Positions 33,999 to 42,689 of a DNA stretch of 64,000 bases are shown in pieces (position 1 is the first letter of the stretch; every line of letters starts with the position of its first letter). Below the pieces are notes generated by a model that did not search any database, had not been told where the DNA came from, and was given only the letters and a program-made list of their open reading frames with translations. Source of the stretch: Gemmatimonadota bacterium. GTDB taxonomy: Bacteria > Gemmatimonadota > Gemmatimonadetes > Gemmatimonadales > GWC2-71-9. Location of the stretch: NCBI GenBank assembly GCA_025357945.1, contig JANYLJ010000038.1, forward strand, positions 1-64,000, read 5' to 3'. The position numbers and the translations under genes were made by a program.

Positions 33999-35005
33999 AC
34001 ATTTGCGTCCTCACCGGTGGCTCCTCGGCCGAGCGCGATGTCGCGTTCGCGTCGGCCACCCAGGTCGTCGCCGCACTGCGCGGTCGCGGTCATCAGGTCA
34101 CCGTTGCCGACACCACGACTGGTGTGCTCGACGCGACAAGTGAGGCGCGCCTGCTGCAGTCTCAGGTCCGCAACGCACCGCCCGACCCTGACGTGATCGA
34201 CGCCCTGGTGGCGGCCGAACAGGCGACTCTCCTCGGTGGGCTGCTGGCCGACCCGGCGATTCGCGGCGCCGACGTGGTCTTTCTCGCGCTCCATGGCGGC
34301 CGCGGTGAGGACGGAACCATCCAGAACCTCCTCGAATCCGCCGGCGTTTGTTACACCGGAGCGGGGCCCCTCGGCAGCGGCGTGGCGATGGACAAGGACC
34401 TGTCCAAGCGGCTCTTCCTGGTGGCGGAAGTCCTTACGGCAGCTTGGCTTATGGCTCCGGTCAGCGCCGCTGCGGTGGATCTCGACCTCGATTGGCCGGT
34501 AGTTGTGAAGCCTTCCAAGCAGGGGTCCACGGTAGGGTTAACCGTCGTGCGTGAAGCGGCAGGGCTGGCCTCGGCGATCGCCGAAGCGGCGCGCCACGAC
34601 GACGAAGTGATGGTGGAAGCGTTCGTGCCCGGCCGCGAGCTGACAGTTGGCGTCCTGGGCGACCAGGCGCTCGCGGTGGGCGAGATCATCCCGCAGCACG
34701 AGCTGTTCGACTATGAGTGCAAGTACACCCCCGGCATGTCGGCGGAGATCTTCCCTGCCGATATCCCCGAAATGATCGCCCGGGAGGCCCAGGAAATCGC
34801 CCTCCGGGCGCATCAGGCCCTCAAATTGCGGGGATATTCGCGGGTGGATTTTCGTTTGACCCCGGAGGGCGAGCTGTTCTGTCTGGAAGTGAATACGTTG
34901 CCCGGGCTGACGGCGACGTCGCTGATGCCGCAATCGGCGGCCGCCGTCGGAATCGACTTCCCGGCGTTGTGTGAACGGATCTGCATGTTGGCGTTGAATG
35001 ACTGA
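33995..35005 (+). CDS. ddl: D-alanine--D-alanine ligase
   Basis: 336 residues, ATP-grasp fold. LTGGSSAERDVAFASA is the N-terminal signature; ALHGGRGEDG, VKPSKQGSTVGL, VDFRLTPEGELFCLEVNTLP and the omega-loop YECKYTPG are present. It makes D-Ala-D-Ala for peptidoglycan. ATGA overlap with cbs indicates a joint transcript. Confidence 0.96.
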   Translation: MNICVLTGGSSAERDVAFASATQVVAALRGRGHQVTVADTTTGVLDATSEARLLQSQVRNAPPDPDVIDALVAAEQATLLGGLLADPAIRGADVVFLALHGGRGEDGTIQNLLESAGVCYTGAGPLGSGVAMDKDLSKRLFLVAEVLTAAWLMAPVSAAAVDLDLDWPVVVKPSKQGSTVGLTVVREAAGLASAIAEAARHDDEVMVEAFVPGRELTVGVLGDQALAVGEIIPQHELFDYECKYTPGMSAEIFPADIPEMIAREAQEIALRAHQALKLRGYSRVDFRLTPEGELFCLEVNTLPGLTATSLMPQSAAAVGIDFPALCERICMLALND

Positions 35006-35119
35006 GTGGGTGCGGCGAGCCGTACCGTGCGGGCCCGCTGCCGACGCCGCGGTTGCGTCGGCGGGCCAAACGGATTCGCTACCGCACCGGCGCCCAACAT
35101 CAACGAGGAATACAATCGC

Positions 35120-35974
35120 GTGATTGAATTGCCTGATCGCCGCATCACACCCTGGGTCGGTCGCCTGCTGGCGATCAACGCGGTCGTGTTGCTGTTGCAG
35201 CAGACGATCTTCACCTCCGAGTATCTCGCGCAGCTGCTCTCGTTCGATTCGTCGCTCACGTTGCAGCGCCCGTGGACGCTTGTCACGTACATGTTCGTGC
35301 ATGGTGGCATTTTTCACCTGGCGGCGAATTCGCTCGCGTTGTTCGTCTTTGGGCCGCCGGTTGAGCGTCGGTTCGGTTCGCCGACGTTCATTGCCTACTA
35401 CATGCTGTGTGGCATCGGCGCGGCGCTCTTTTCGATGGTCCTGCACGCGTTCCAGCTCGGCCTCGAACCGTTTGTCGGCGCGTCCGGTGCAATTATCGGC
35501 GTTGCCTACGCGTTCTCCCGGTTGTTCCCGGACGCCCAGATGATGGTGTTTCCGATTCCGGTGCCGATCAAGGCGAAGTGGTTGATCCTGATGCTCGCCG
35601 CGTACGACGTGCTCGGCCTCTACGTCATCCACGACGGCATTGCCCACGGCGCACACCTCGGCGGGCTCCTGACTGGCGTGGTGTATTTCGTCATCCGCGG
35701 CATCGGCCGACCGATCGATTCGTTTCCGCTGCCGTCAATCCGCCGCCGGGTTCCCGTGGTCGCGCGCGGTGGCGACGGCACCAGCCAGCAACCGCTGATC
35801 ACGACGGCCACGGCACCGGTCCCACCGTCGGGCGAGCGGCAGCACGGTATCGAGGAGGCCCTCGAAATCGATCGCGTGCTCGACAAGATCAGCGCCACCG
35901 GGCTCGGTTCCCTCACCACCGAAGAGCGCCGGTTCCTCGACACCGTGGCGCGTCGCCGCCGCGACATGAACTGA
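35120..35974 (+). CDS. Rhomboid family intramembrane serine protease
   Basis: 284 residues from GTG 35120, with GAGGA 9 nt upstream; the open frame before it is Arg-rich and unlikely. HLAAN (66-70) gives the oxyanion residues, Ser122 in GASGA is the nucleophile and His179 in HGAHLGG the base. About six transmembrane helices, then a cytoplasmic tail of some 85 residues with ERRFLDTVARRRRDMN, as in many bacterial rhomboids. Substrate unknown. Confidence 0.93.
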   Translation: MIELPDRRITPWVGRLLAINAVVLLLQQTIFTSEYLAQLLSFDSSLTLQRPWTLVTYMFVHGGIFHLAANSLALFVFGPPVERRFGSPTFIAYYMLCGIGAALFSMVLHAFQLGLEPFVGASGAIIGVAYAFSRLFPDAQMMVFPIPVPIKAKWLILMLAAYDVLGLYVIHDGIAHGAHLGGLLTGVVYFVIRGIGRPIDSFPLPSIRRRVPVVARGGDGTSQQPLITTATAPVPPSGERQHGIEEALEIDRVLDKISATGLGSLTTEERRFLDTVARRRRDMN

Positions 35975-36008
35975 ACAAACGGGGCCGTGCTCGAACCGTG
36001 GGCCGCCA

Positions 36009-36842
36009 ATGATCGTCGACCTCGTCTCGCCGTGGTCGGCCGCGGTGGAGGCAACCGATTCACCGCGGGCGCGCGACGCCTTTCGCCGTCGTCATGGCCA
36101 ACTGCTCGAGCTGCTGCGCCGCGCCCGCGCACCACTGTTCGACACGATGCCGCTCGCCATGGACATCGACGCGCTCCGCCCGCTGGCGCGCCGTGCCGCC
36201 GATCCAGCCCTCCAGCAACAGATCCGTGACGCCTTGGCGCGCGCCGCACAGCTCGGCGCCGATCACTGCCGCAGCGTCGTGCTCATCGCCGGCGATGGCC
36301 GCGGCGACGCGACCGAGCCGATTCCCTGGCCCGACGCCGACGCGGTGCTCTTTCTTGACCGGATCGAGGACGACAGCCGACTGATCCCCGCGCTCGCCCG
36401 CGCCGTCGCGGCACTCACCCGGTGGGGCGCGGCCGATTCGCACACCGCGGTCAGCCACGATGTGGCTCATGGCTGGGATCGCTGGCAATCCGCGCGCGAC
36501 GTGCCACTCCGTGAGTGGATCTACACCGAGGGCGTTGGGTTGCAGCTGGCGCAGGCGTTGCGGCCCGACCTGCCGCCGCACGAACTCCTCGGCGTCAACC
36601 AGGTGGCGTTCGGCCGCCTGCGCCAACGGGAGAAGGTGTTTCGCGCGCTCCTCACCGCCGACCTCGATCGGCGTGGCATCGGGCTGCTGCTGCGTTGGCT
36701 CACGCCCAACGCGCCAACCGGACCGCGCACCGTCGGCAACGTCGTGCTCCCGCCAATGGCAGGACAGTATCTCGCGTGGCGGATGTTGGCCGAGCGCGTC
36801 ACGCGAACAGGACTGCGCGACGCAATCAGGATGGCGGCGTAG
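36009..36842 (+). CDS. Protein of unknown function
   Basis: 277 residues, mostly helical, soluble, no signal peptide. Trp-rich middle part with WDRWQSARDVPLREWIYTEG and VGLQLAQALRPDLPPHELLG, faintly like degenerate Zn-protease domains of the DUF2268 type, but no HExxH is present, so I do not assign a family. Convergent with the CDGSH gene. Confidence 0.6.
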   Translation: MIVDLVSPWSAAVEATDSPRARDAFRRRHGQLLELLRRARAPLFDTMPLAMDIDALRPLARRAADPALQQQIRDALARAAQLGADHCRSVVLIAGDGRGDATEPIPWPDADAVLFLDRIEDDSRLIPALARAVAALTRWGAADSHTAVSHDVAHGWDRWQSARDVPLREWIYTEGVGLQLAQALRPDLPPHELLGVNQVAFGRLRQREKVFRALLTADLDRRGIGLLLRWLTPNAPTGPRTVGNVVLPPMAGQYLAWRMLAERVTRTGLRDAIRMAA

Positions 36843-36858
36843 CGCCGGCTGGCGAACG

Positions 36859-37098
36859 CTACGGTGCTGGTGGTTCGGCCGGCGGAAAATGCGTTTTGTG
36901 CGTCCCGTCACAGATCGGCCACTTCAGCGACATGCCACATCCGCAAAGCGAAATCCGTCGCGGATCTTTCCGCGCCGGCAGTGGCATCGCGACGCCATCG
37001 ACATCGACAAGTTTCCAGTCGCCATCAATGCGATACGGCCCGCGCGACGGGTTCGTCGCCCGGATGGTAACCAACGCGTGCGGGTGTTCTTCGGACAA
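36859..37098 (-). CDS. CDGSH iron-sulfur domain protein
   Basis: 79 residues. The 2Fe-2S ligands are Cys52, Cys54, Cys63 and His67 in LCGCGMSLKWPICDGTHK, the classic CDGSH pattern with Thr for Ser. The N-terminal part, ATNPSRGPYRIDGDWKLVD, is the usual capping segment. It lies 36 bp after yidC on the same strand and may be the last gene of the rpmH operon. Role in electron or cluster transfer. Confidence 0.92.
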   Translation of the reverse strand: MSEEHPHALVTIRATNPSRGPYRIDGDWKLVDVDGVAMPLPARKDPRRISLCGCGMSLKWPICDGTHKTHFPPAEPPAP

Positions 37099-37134
37099 GT
37101 CGCGATCTCCTTGGTACGGTGGCGGGCTGTGACC

Positions 37135-38838
37135 TTACATTGACTTCCGCTTCACAATCACCGCGCTCGCGGCCGGCGCCAGCTTCATCCGCTCCTTCAC
37201 CACCAGCCACTGCTGCGGAATCGACGCCAGGTTCTGGATCGTGTAATACAGGTTCAAGCCCGACGCGAACCGGGCGAAGAACACCAGCATCATCACCGGC
37301 ATCAGCCAGGTCATCATCTTCGTCTGCGGATTCGGCGGCAACCCCATCTGTCCGATCTTCGACACCGCGAACATCGACACCGCCATCAACACCGGGATGA
37401 GGTAGAGCGGATCGGCCCGCGACAGGTCGGGCAGCCAGAGAAAGGTCTGGCCGCGAACTTCAATCGCAGCCTGGAGCACGAAGAACACGGCGACCAGCAA
37501 CGGATACGGCAGCAGCATCGGCCAGCAACCACCAAACGGATTGACCTTGTGCTCCTTGTAGAGCTTGAAGGTCTCCTGCTGCAGCAGCTGAGGGTTGTCC
37601 TTGTGGCGCTCCTGCAGCGCCGTGATCTGCGGTTGCACCACCTGCATGCGCGCCATCGATCGCATCGCGATGCGACTGAGCGGCCACAACAGGATCCGCA
37701 CCAGCAGCCCGAATACCACGATCACCAGGCCGTAGCCCAGGCCCAGCGCGGTGTGCATCCAGACGAAGATGGTGCGGATCACCACGGCGATCGGCCGGAT
37801 CACCGGACGCAGCCACGACCAGCCGTACGGATTGACGTCGTCGAAATCACGGCCCATGCCATGGAGTCGATCGTATTCCATTGGCCCCAGGTACAGGCTC
37901 CAACGGAACGATCCCTCTGCCGGCACACCGAGCGACGCCGCGACCTGCGCGCGGACCGGGTGGCTCGTGGTGTCTGCGGCGAAGGCCTGTACGCCACCGA
38001 GATTTCCCTTCACCGACTGGCCTGCCGACGAGTCGTAGGCAAAGAGCCCGACGACGAAATATTTCGACTTGACCGCCACCCACTCGAACGGACCGCTCAT
38101 CGTCGTCACGACGCGCGGGACCAGCTTCCCGAACAGCGTGAGATCGGTCTTGTCCCGCTTGGTGACGATACCGCTTTGACGGGCGTTGTCGGCGGTGTCG
38201 GCTTCGGTCTGGCGGAAGCCATTGCCGAGGCCGATCAGCAGCGCGCCGCCGGTCGGCCCGAGCCCGGTGACCCGCCCGGTTGCCGTGATGCGAAAGTCGC
38301 GCGGCGAGAAGACGTAGCTGAGGTCGACCGTGTACCCGCCGGACTGGCCGTGAAGCGTCAGCGTGGCCGGGGCGCTCGTCGTGTTGAGCGAATCGGCGCT
38401 GGCGACGAACGCGATCTGGTCGAGGTGGAGCGTGTCGTGGCCGGCGATCAGCGTGCTGGCGAGCAACCCGTTGCCCGGGGCGAGCAATTCCAGCGTGTCG
38501 CGATGGTCCGACTCGGCCAGTGACGCGTAGTGCAGGAAGCGGCTCGAGATCACCCGGGCACCGCGCGTCGAGATGCCGAACCGATAGATACCCGAGCGGA
38601 TCACCACGGTGTCTTCGCGTGCTACCGGTAGCGCCGGCACCGGCGCAGTCGCGGCAGTGGGTGCTGCGTCAGGCGTAGCGATGATCGCCGGTGCGGCGGT
38701 CGCCACCGGCGCCGCCAGCGAATCGCGGGCAATCACGCTGGCCACGGGCTTGGCGGCGGGCCGCTTGGTCAACACCTGCGGCAGGACGGCGATCACCATG
38801 ATCAGCGCTAGTGCCAGCAACAATCGGCGATCGTTCAC
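37135..38838 (-). CDS. yidC: Membrane protein insertase YidC
   Basis: 567 residues from GTG. N-terminal transmembrane anchor (LLLALALIMVIAVLPQVL), a large periplasmic P1 domain (to about 330), then five helices of the 60KD_IMP core, with the hydrophilic-groove arginine near LSRIAMRSMARM and a final WLVVKERMKLAP. It inserts proteins with or without SecYEG. Part of the conserved rpmH-rnpA-yidD-yidC cluster next to the origin. Confidence 0.96.
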   Translation of the reverse strand: MNDRRLLLALALIMVIAVLPQVLTKRPAAKPVASVIARDSLAAPVATAAPAIIATPDAAPTAATAPVPALPVAREDTVVIRSGIYRFGISTRGARVISSRFLHYASLAESDHRDTLELLAPGNGLLASTLIAGHDTLHLDQIAFVASADSLNTTSAPATLTLHGQSGGYTVDLSYVFSPRDFRITATGRVTGLGPTGGALLIGLGNGFRQTEADTADNARQSGIVTKRDKTDLTLFGKLVPRVVTTMSGPFEWVAVKSKYFVVGLFAYDSSAGQSVKGNLGGVQAFAADTTSHPVRAQVAASLGVPAEGSFRWSLYLGPMEYDRLHGMGRDFDDVNPYGWSWLRPVIRPIAVVIRTIFVWMHTALGLGYGLVIVVFGLLVRILLWPLSRIAMRSMARMQVVQPQITALQERHKDNPQLLQQETFKLYKEHKVNPFGGCWPMLLPYPLLVAVFFVLQAAIEVRGQTFLWLPDLSRADPLYLIPVLMAVSMFAVSKIGQMGLPPNPQTKMMTWLMPVMMLVFFARFASGLNLYYTIQNLASIPQQWLVVKERMKLAPAASAVIVKRKSM

Positions 38839-38853
38839 GAAACGCTCACAGGG

Positions 38854-39084
38854 TCATGGAACCGGGTCATAACCACCTGGGTGCCAGGGGTGGCAGCGCG
38901 CCACGCGCCGAATCGCGAGCCAGCTGCCGCGAATCGCGCCATGACGTTGTAGCGCTTCGAGGGCATATTGGGAGCACGACGGCGAAAACCGGCAGGACGG
39001 CGGCAGCACCGGCGAAATGAAGCGCTGATACCCTCGAATAAGGAGGGTGATCGCGCGGCGAGGAACCGACCCGAGCCACGCCAT
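38854..39084 (-). CDS. yidD: Membrane protein insertion efficiency factor YidD
   Basis: 76 residues from ATG 39084. [19 protein letters not shown] and [11 protein letters not shown] are the family signatures, with an amphipathic N-terminal helix. Sits between rnpA and yidC in the usual order, 4 bp after rnpA. Confidence 0.95.
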   Translation of the reverse strand: MAWLGSVPRRAITLLIRGYQRFISPVLPPSCRFSPSCSQYALEALQRHGAIRGSWLAIRRVARCHPWHPGGYDPVP

Positions 39085-39088
39085 CCCG

Positions 39089-39436
39089 TCACCCGGCCGA
39101 GGCCTCGCGCCAGGCCAGCAGGTCGGCGCGCAACAGGTTGAACGGGGCGGCGTAGGCTTCACGGCGGGTCCGAACCACCACGTCCCAGGCTGGCAATTGT
39201 TGCTGGAGGTCCCGCCGCCAGACCTCTTTCAACCGGCGCCGCAACCGGTTTCTGGCCACCCCGGTCTCCCGGGCCTTGGCCACGACCAGTCCGAAGCGAG
39301 GATGCCCCGCCTCATTCGTCGTCCAGAAAATGTCGAGATGGGCCCGGCGCAAACGGCGTCCTAGCGTGACGACGCGGCGAACTTCAGCGGCGCGTACCAG
39401 TCGGCGCGAGCGCGCAAAGCGCTCGTCGCCGATCAG
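39089..39436 (-). CDS. rnpA: Ribonuclease P protein component
   Basis: About 115 residues. [20 protein letters not shown] is the N-terminal helix/strand; [14 protein letters not shown] is the RNR motif that binds the RNA subunit. There is no ATG or GTG near the expected start; a CTG at 39436 overlaps the rpmH stop by 4 bp (CTGA) and gives the normal length, so coupled translation from CTG is likely. Its RNA partner is encoded at 44422-44804. Confidence 0.88.
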   Translation of the reverse strand: MIGDERFARSRRLVRAAEVRRVVTLGRRLRRAHLDIFWTTNEAGHPRFGLVVAKARETGVARNRLRRRLKEVWRRDLQQQLPAWDVVVRTRREAYAAPFNLLRADLLAWREASAG

Positions 39437-39591
39437 ACGCGGGCGTGCTTGGAGCCGATGGAAACTGTCAAACGCTTCCGCCCCTTCTTGCGACGGCGCG
39501 AAAGAACAGCCCGACCCCAACGGTCGGCCATGCGCAACCGAAAACCGTGCTTGGCAATCCGGCGCTTGTTCCGCGGCTTGTATGTCGGCAT
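39433..39591 (-). CDS. rpmH: Ribosomal protein bL34
   Basis: 52 residues: [20 protein letters not shown], then [20 protein letters not shown]. This is L34, slightly longer than usual, with a tail [12 protein letters not shown] second ATG one codon upstream (39594) is 9 nt from AAGGAG and may be the real start. First gene of the operon running toward yidC, divergent from dnaA. Confidence 0.95.
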   Translation of the reverse strand: MPTYKPRNKRRIAKHGFRLRMADRWGRAVLSRRRKKGRKRLTVSIGSKHARV

Positions 39592-39648
39592 CATCGCGGT
39601 CTACTCCTTCCAATAGAGCCGGGCAACCTACTGTCTCAGGCCGGGGAA

Positions 39649-39686
39649 GGTCAAGGTTTGACTTTTCCACATGCGAGCCGTAGAAT
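39649..39686 (+). promoter_or_regulatory. dnaA promoter with DnaA box in the spacer; divergent rpmH promoter
   Basis: TTGACT (39658-39663) and TAGAAT (39681-39686) are exactly 17 bp apart, 51 bp before the dnaA ATG. TTTTCCACA (39663-39671), one base off the consensus DnaA box, sits between them. GTCAA-GGT-TTGAC (39650-39662) makes the -35 region symmetric; the minus-strand TTGACC (39654-39649) with TAGGTT 18 bp on can serve rpmH. Confidence 0.65.
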
Positions 39687-39737
39687 GGCCGTCCCATAAC
39701 ACGCGCCGCCTTACACTGCACCCAAAAAACCGAAACG

Positions 39738-41129
39738 ATGCCCCTGTCAGCCAAAGATCTCTGGAAACGCGTGCTCGAGGGCGCCAAGCGCGACATCCCC
39801 GAGCCGATGATCCAGACCTGGCTGTCGAGCAACGAAGCGGTCTCGTACGAGAGCGGTACGCTTGTCGTTACCACACCTGATGATTTCGCCAAGCGCTGGA
39901 ACGAAGAGAAGTACGGCTTGGCCCTCACTGCCGTCGCCACCGAGGCGGCCGGCGAACCGGTCTCGGTCGCCTTCCGGGTTGCCGGCGACCGGCTCAAGCG
40001 GCCGCAGATGGACCTTTTCGTACCGCAGGCCACCGCCGATCCATCGGCCGCGCCGCCGCGTCCCGTAAACCCCAGCGCCCAGCCCCTCAACGAGCGCTAC
40101 AGCTTCACCAGCTTCGTCATTGGCAAGTCCAACGAGCTCGCCGCTGCGGCGGCGCACGCGGTCGCTGAGGCGCCCGGCAAGCAATACAACCCGTTCTTCA
40201 TCTACGGCCCGACCGGGCTCGGCAAGACTCACCTGATGCAAGCGATCGCCCACGAGGTGCTGTTCAAGGCGCCCGCAACGCGCGTGCTGTACGTCGGCGC
40301 CGAACAGTTCATCAACGAGGTCATCGAGGGAATCCATTCCCGCACGATGGCCGACCTGCGCCGTCGGTATCGTTCCGACGTCGACCTCTTCCTGGTCGAC
40401 GACGTCCACTTCCTTGAGGGCAAGGAAGCCACTCAGGAAGAGTTCTTTCACACCTTCAACGCGCTCTACGAGGGGGGCAAGCAGATCGTGCTCACCTCCG
40501 ACCGGCCACCCAAGGAGATCCCCGGCCTCGAAGCGCGCCTGGTGTCCCGCTTCGAATGGGGCATGGTCGCCGACGTCAAGCAGCCCGACCTCGAGCACCG
40601 GATCGCCATCCTGCGCAAGAAGCAGGAACAGGATCACCTCGAAACCACGATCCCCGACGACGTCCTCCGGTTCATGGCCGAGAACGTCCGGTCGAACGTG
40701 CGCGAGCTCGAAGGGTGCATTATCAAGTTGTTGCTGTTCGCGTCGCTCCGTCACCGCGAAATCTCGATCGACCTGGCCCGCGAGGCGCTCGCCGACAAGA
40801 TCCGCCCCGGCGACGACGGCGACACCAAGTCGCGCACCCTGCCGACCATCGAAAAGGTCCAGGAAGTCGTCGCCCGCCGCTGGGGCGTGACGACGGAAGG
40901 CCTGAAGTCGAAGGCGCGCATTAAGACGCTCACCGTCCCGCGCCAGATCGCCATGTTCCTCGCCCGTGAGCTGTTGCAGATGCAGCTGGTCGAAATCGGC
41001 CAGGCGTTTGGTGGCCGCGATCACTCGACGGTGATTCACAGCGTCGACAAGGTGCAGACCCAGCTCGGCCGCGATCGTCAGTTCAGGGAGCGCGTAGAAT
41101 CAGCCCGGGCGGAGTTGTTGACAGTGTAG
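39738..41129 (+). CDS. dnaA: Chromosomal replication initiator DnaA
   Basis: 463 residues in the four-domain order: domain I (1-about 85), a short linker (PSAAPPRPVNPSAQP), the AAA+ domain with Walker A GPTGLGKT (157-164) and LFLVDDVHFLEGK, and the C-terminal DNA-binding domain with the signature GGRDHSTVIHSV. It binds DnaA boxes and opens oriC. Likely autoregulated through the box in its promoter. Confidence 0.98.
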   Translation: MPLSAKDLWKRVLEGAKRDIPEPMIQTWLSSNEAVSYESGTLVVTTPDDFAKRWNEEKYGLALTAVATEAAGEPVSVAFRVAGDRLKRPQMDLFVPQATADPSAAPPRPVNPSAQPLNERYSFTSFVIGKSNELAAAAAHAVAEAPGKQYNPFFIYGPTGLGKTHLMQAIAHEVLFKAPATRVLYVGAEQFINEVIEGIHSRTMADLRRRYRSDVDLFLVDDVHFLEGKEATQEEFFHTFNALYEGGKQIVLTSDRPPKEIPGLEARLVSRFEWGMVADVKQPDLEHRIAILRKKQEQDHLETTIPDDVLRFMAENVRSNVRELEGCIIKLLLFASLRHREISIDLAREALADKIRPGDDGDTKSRTLPTIEKVQEVVARRWGVTTEGLKSKARIKTLTVPRQIAMFLARELLQMQLVEIGQAFGGRDHSTVIHSVDKVQTQLGRDRQFRERVESARAELLTV

Positions 41130-41359
41130 TACACAGTGTGCACGACGATATCGTGGACGACGTTGGCGAGCGGTGATATTGGTGGGGAAGTGAGCCACGC
41201 GTCCCCACCCTCCACGGTGACTCCACGCGAGGGTCGAGGACACAGCATGGTGCGCGCGTACAGGTTACGGGGTCGGTCCACATTTCCCGCCCCTCTACTA
41301 CTACTACGAGAGTATTAATTGGTTGGAATAGTAGTATTTCTGGCAACCCGGGGAAGCTG
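41130..41359 (+). other. Probable oriC with DnaA-trio-like unwinding element
   Basis: The dnaA-dnaN intergenic region. Going right: TCCAC cores of possible weak DnaA boxes at 41153-41157 (minus strand), 41211-41215, 41222-41226 and 41277-41282 (GGTCCACA); a GC block TTTCCCGCCCC; CTACTACTACTAC (41295-41307), whose complement reads 3'-GAT repeats as in DnaA-trios; then an AT-rich stretch 41311-41339. This order matches the bacterial basal unwinding system of B. subtilis. Small palindromes (GTGTA-G-TACAC at 41124-41134, ACGATATCGT at 41145-41154) lie at the left end. Confidence 0.65.
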
Positions 41360-42472
41360 ATGAAGTTCACCATCACGAGGGAGCAGCTGCAGGAGGGATT
41401 GACCGCTGTTGCGGCGGCAGTTCCCACTAAAACCACGCTGCCCGTGCTCGCCAATATTCTCCTCGAGGCCACCAAGGACGGGTTGAAGCTTTCTGGCACC
41501 GATCTCGACATCGCGGTCGGTACCACGGTGCCCGCTGCGGTCGATCAGGAAGGCGCCATCACGCTGCCGGCGCGCAAGCTCGTCGAGTTGGTGCGGGAGC
41601 TGCCCAGTGCCGGAATCCGGATCACGACACAGGGAGAGCAGCGGGTGACCATCGAGTGTGGCCGCTCGAAGTTCAAGCTTCTCGGATTGCCGCGCGAGGA
41701 ATTCCCGAGCTTCCCGCAGGTCACCTTCGATGGATCGTCAAAGACCACAGCGCGCGAGCTGCAGAAGCTCATCGCTCACGTGGCGTTCGCCGCCAGCACC
41801 GAGGAAAGCCGTCCGGTACTCAACGGCGTCCTCTGGCAGCTGCTTCCCGATCGGATGCGGATGGTGGCCACCAACGGCCATCGCCTCGCGAAGATGGAAA
41901 TTCCGATGCAGAGCACCCTGGCCCAGCAAGCGGAGCTGATCGTGCCGCCGAAGGCGCTGGAACAGTTTCGCAAGCTGTTCGGCCCCGACGACGAAATAGA
42001 AATCGGCCGCTCCGACAATCACCTCGGCTTCCGTTCGGCCACCACCCAGGTCTTCACCCGCCTGATCGAGGGGCCGTACCCGAATTACGAACAGGTGATC
42101 CCGCGCGAGAACGACAAGGTCGCCACCGTCGAGAAGGCGTCGCTGATGTCGGCCTTGCGCCGGATGAGCATCGTGGCGAGCGACCAGACCCACCGCATCC
42201 GCATGTCCTTCGGCGATGGCTCGTGCCGCCTCTCGGTGACCACACCAGACCTCGGCGACGCGCAAGAGGAGATCACCGTCTCCTACGAAGGCGAACCGCT
42301 GGATATCGGCTTCAACGCGAACTACCTGCTGGAAGTCCTGAAGTACATGCCGACCGACGAAGTCCGCCTCACGTTCAAGGCGCCCGAACGCGCCGCGACC
42401 GTTGAGCCAGTGGGTTGGGATGATCCGGCAGCGTATTTGACGCTGGTGATGCCGTTGCGACTCCTCGATTGA
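41360..42472 (+). CDS. dnaN: DNA polymerase III beta sliding clamp
   Basis: 370 residues, three similar clamp domains. MKFTITREQLQEGLTAVAAA at the N-terminus and the C-terminal YLTLVMPLRLLD are typical. GGGGAAG precedes the ATG. It forms the dimeric clamp loaded with the help of the delta subunit (26.2 kb). Confidence 0.97.
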   Translation: MKFTITREQLQEGLTAVAAAVPTKTTLPVLANILLEATKDGLKLSGTDLDIAVGTTVPAAVDQEGAITLPARKLVELVRELPSAGIRITTQGEQRVTIECGRSKFKLLGLPREEFPSFPQVTFDGSSKTTARELQKLIAHVAFAASTEESRPVLNGVLWQLLPDRMRMVATNGHRLAKMEIPMQSTLAQQAELIVPPKALEQFRKLFGPDDEIEIGRSDNHLGFRSATTQVFTRLIEGPYPNYEQVIPRENDKVATVEKASLMSALRRMSIVASDQTHRIRMSFGDGSCRLSVTTPDLGDAQEEITVSYEGEPLDIGFNANYLLEVLKYMPTDEVRLTFKAPERAATVEPVGWDDPAAYLTLVMPLRLLD

Positions 42473-42689
42473 TCGCGGCGCGGCCAGGGCGGTTCATTCA
42501 CGAGGTGATGACGGCGATCGCCAATCACCGGGACCGGCCGGAATCAGATGCTTGCGCCAAAGCATCCGGTCTGGCAGGTAGTACAGATTACTACTCATAA
42601 GAAAATGTAGTGTCGCAGCAAGTGTCGCAGCTTGTTCCGCGTTTCCACGTAGCTGGCACAGGCGCCGCCCGCACCCTGCCCCGCGCTTC
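42473..42689. other. Intergenic region after dnaN
   Basis: 217 bp without a gene I can support. It holds a relatively AT-rich stretch with GTAGTACAGATTACTACTCA (42578-42597) and AAGAAAATGTAGTG, resembling the TAC/GTA trinucleotides of the probable origin. No clear terminator for dnaN or for the convergent gene at 42690. Confidence 0.3.
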
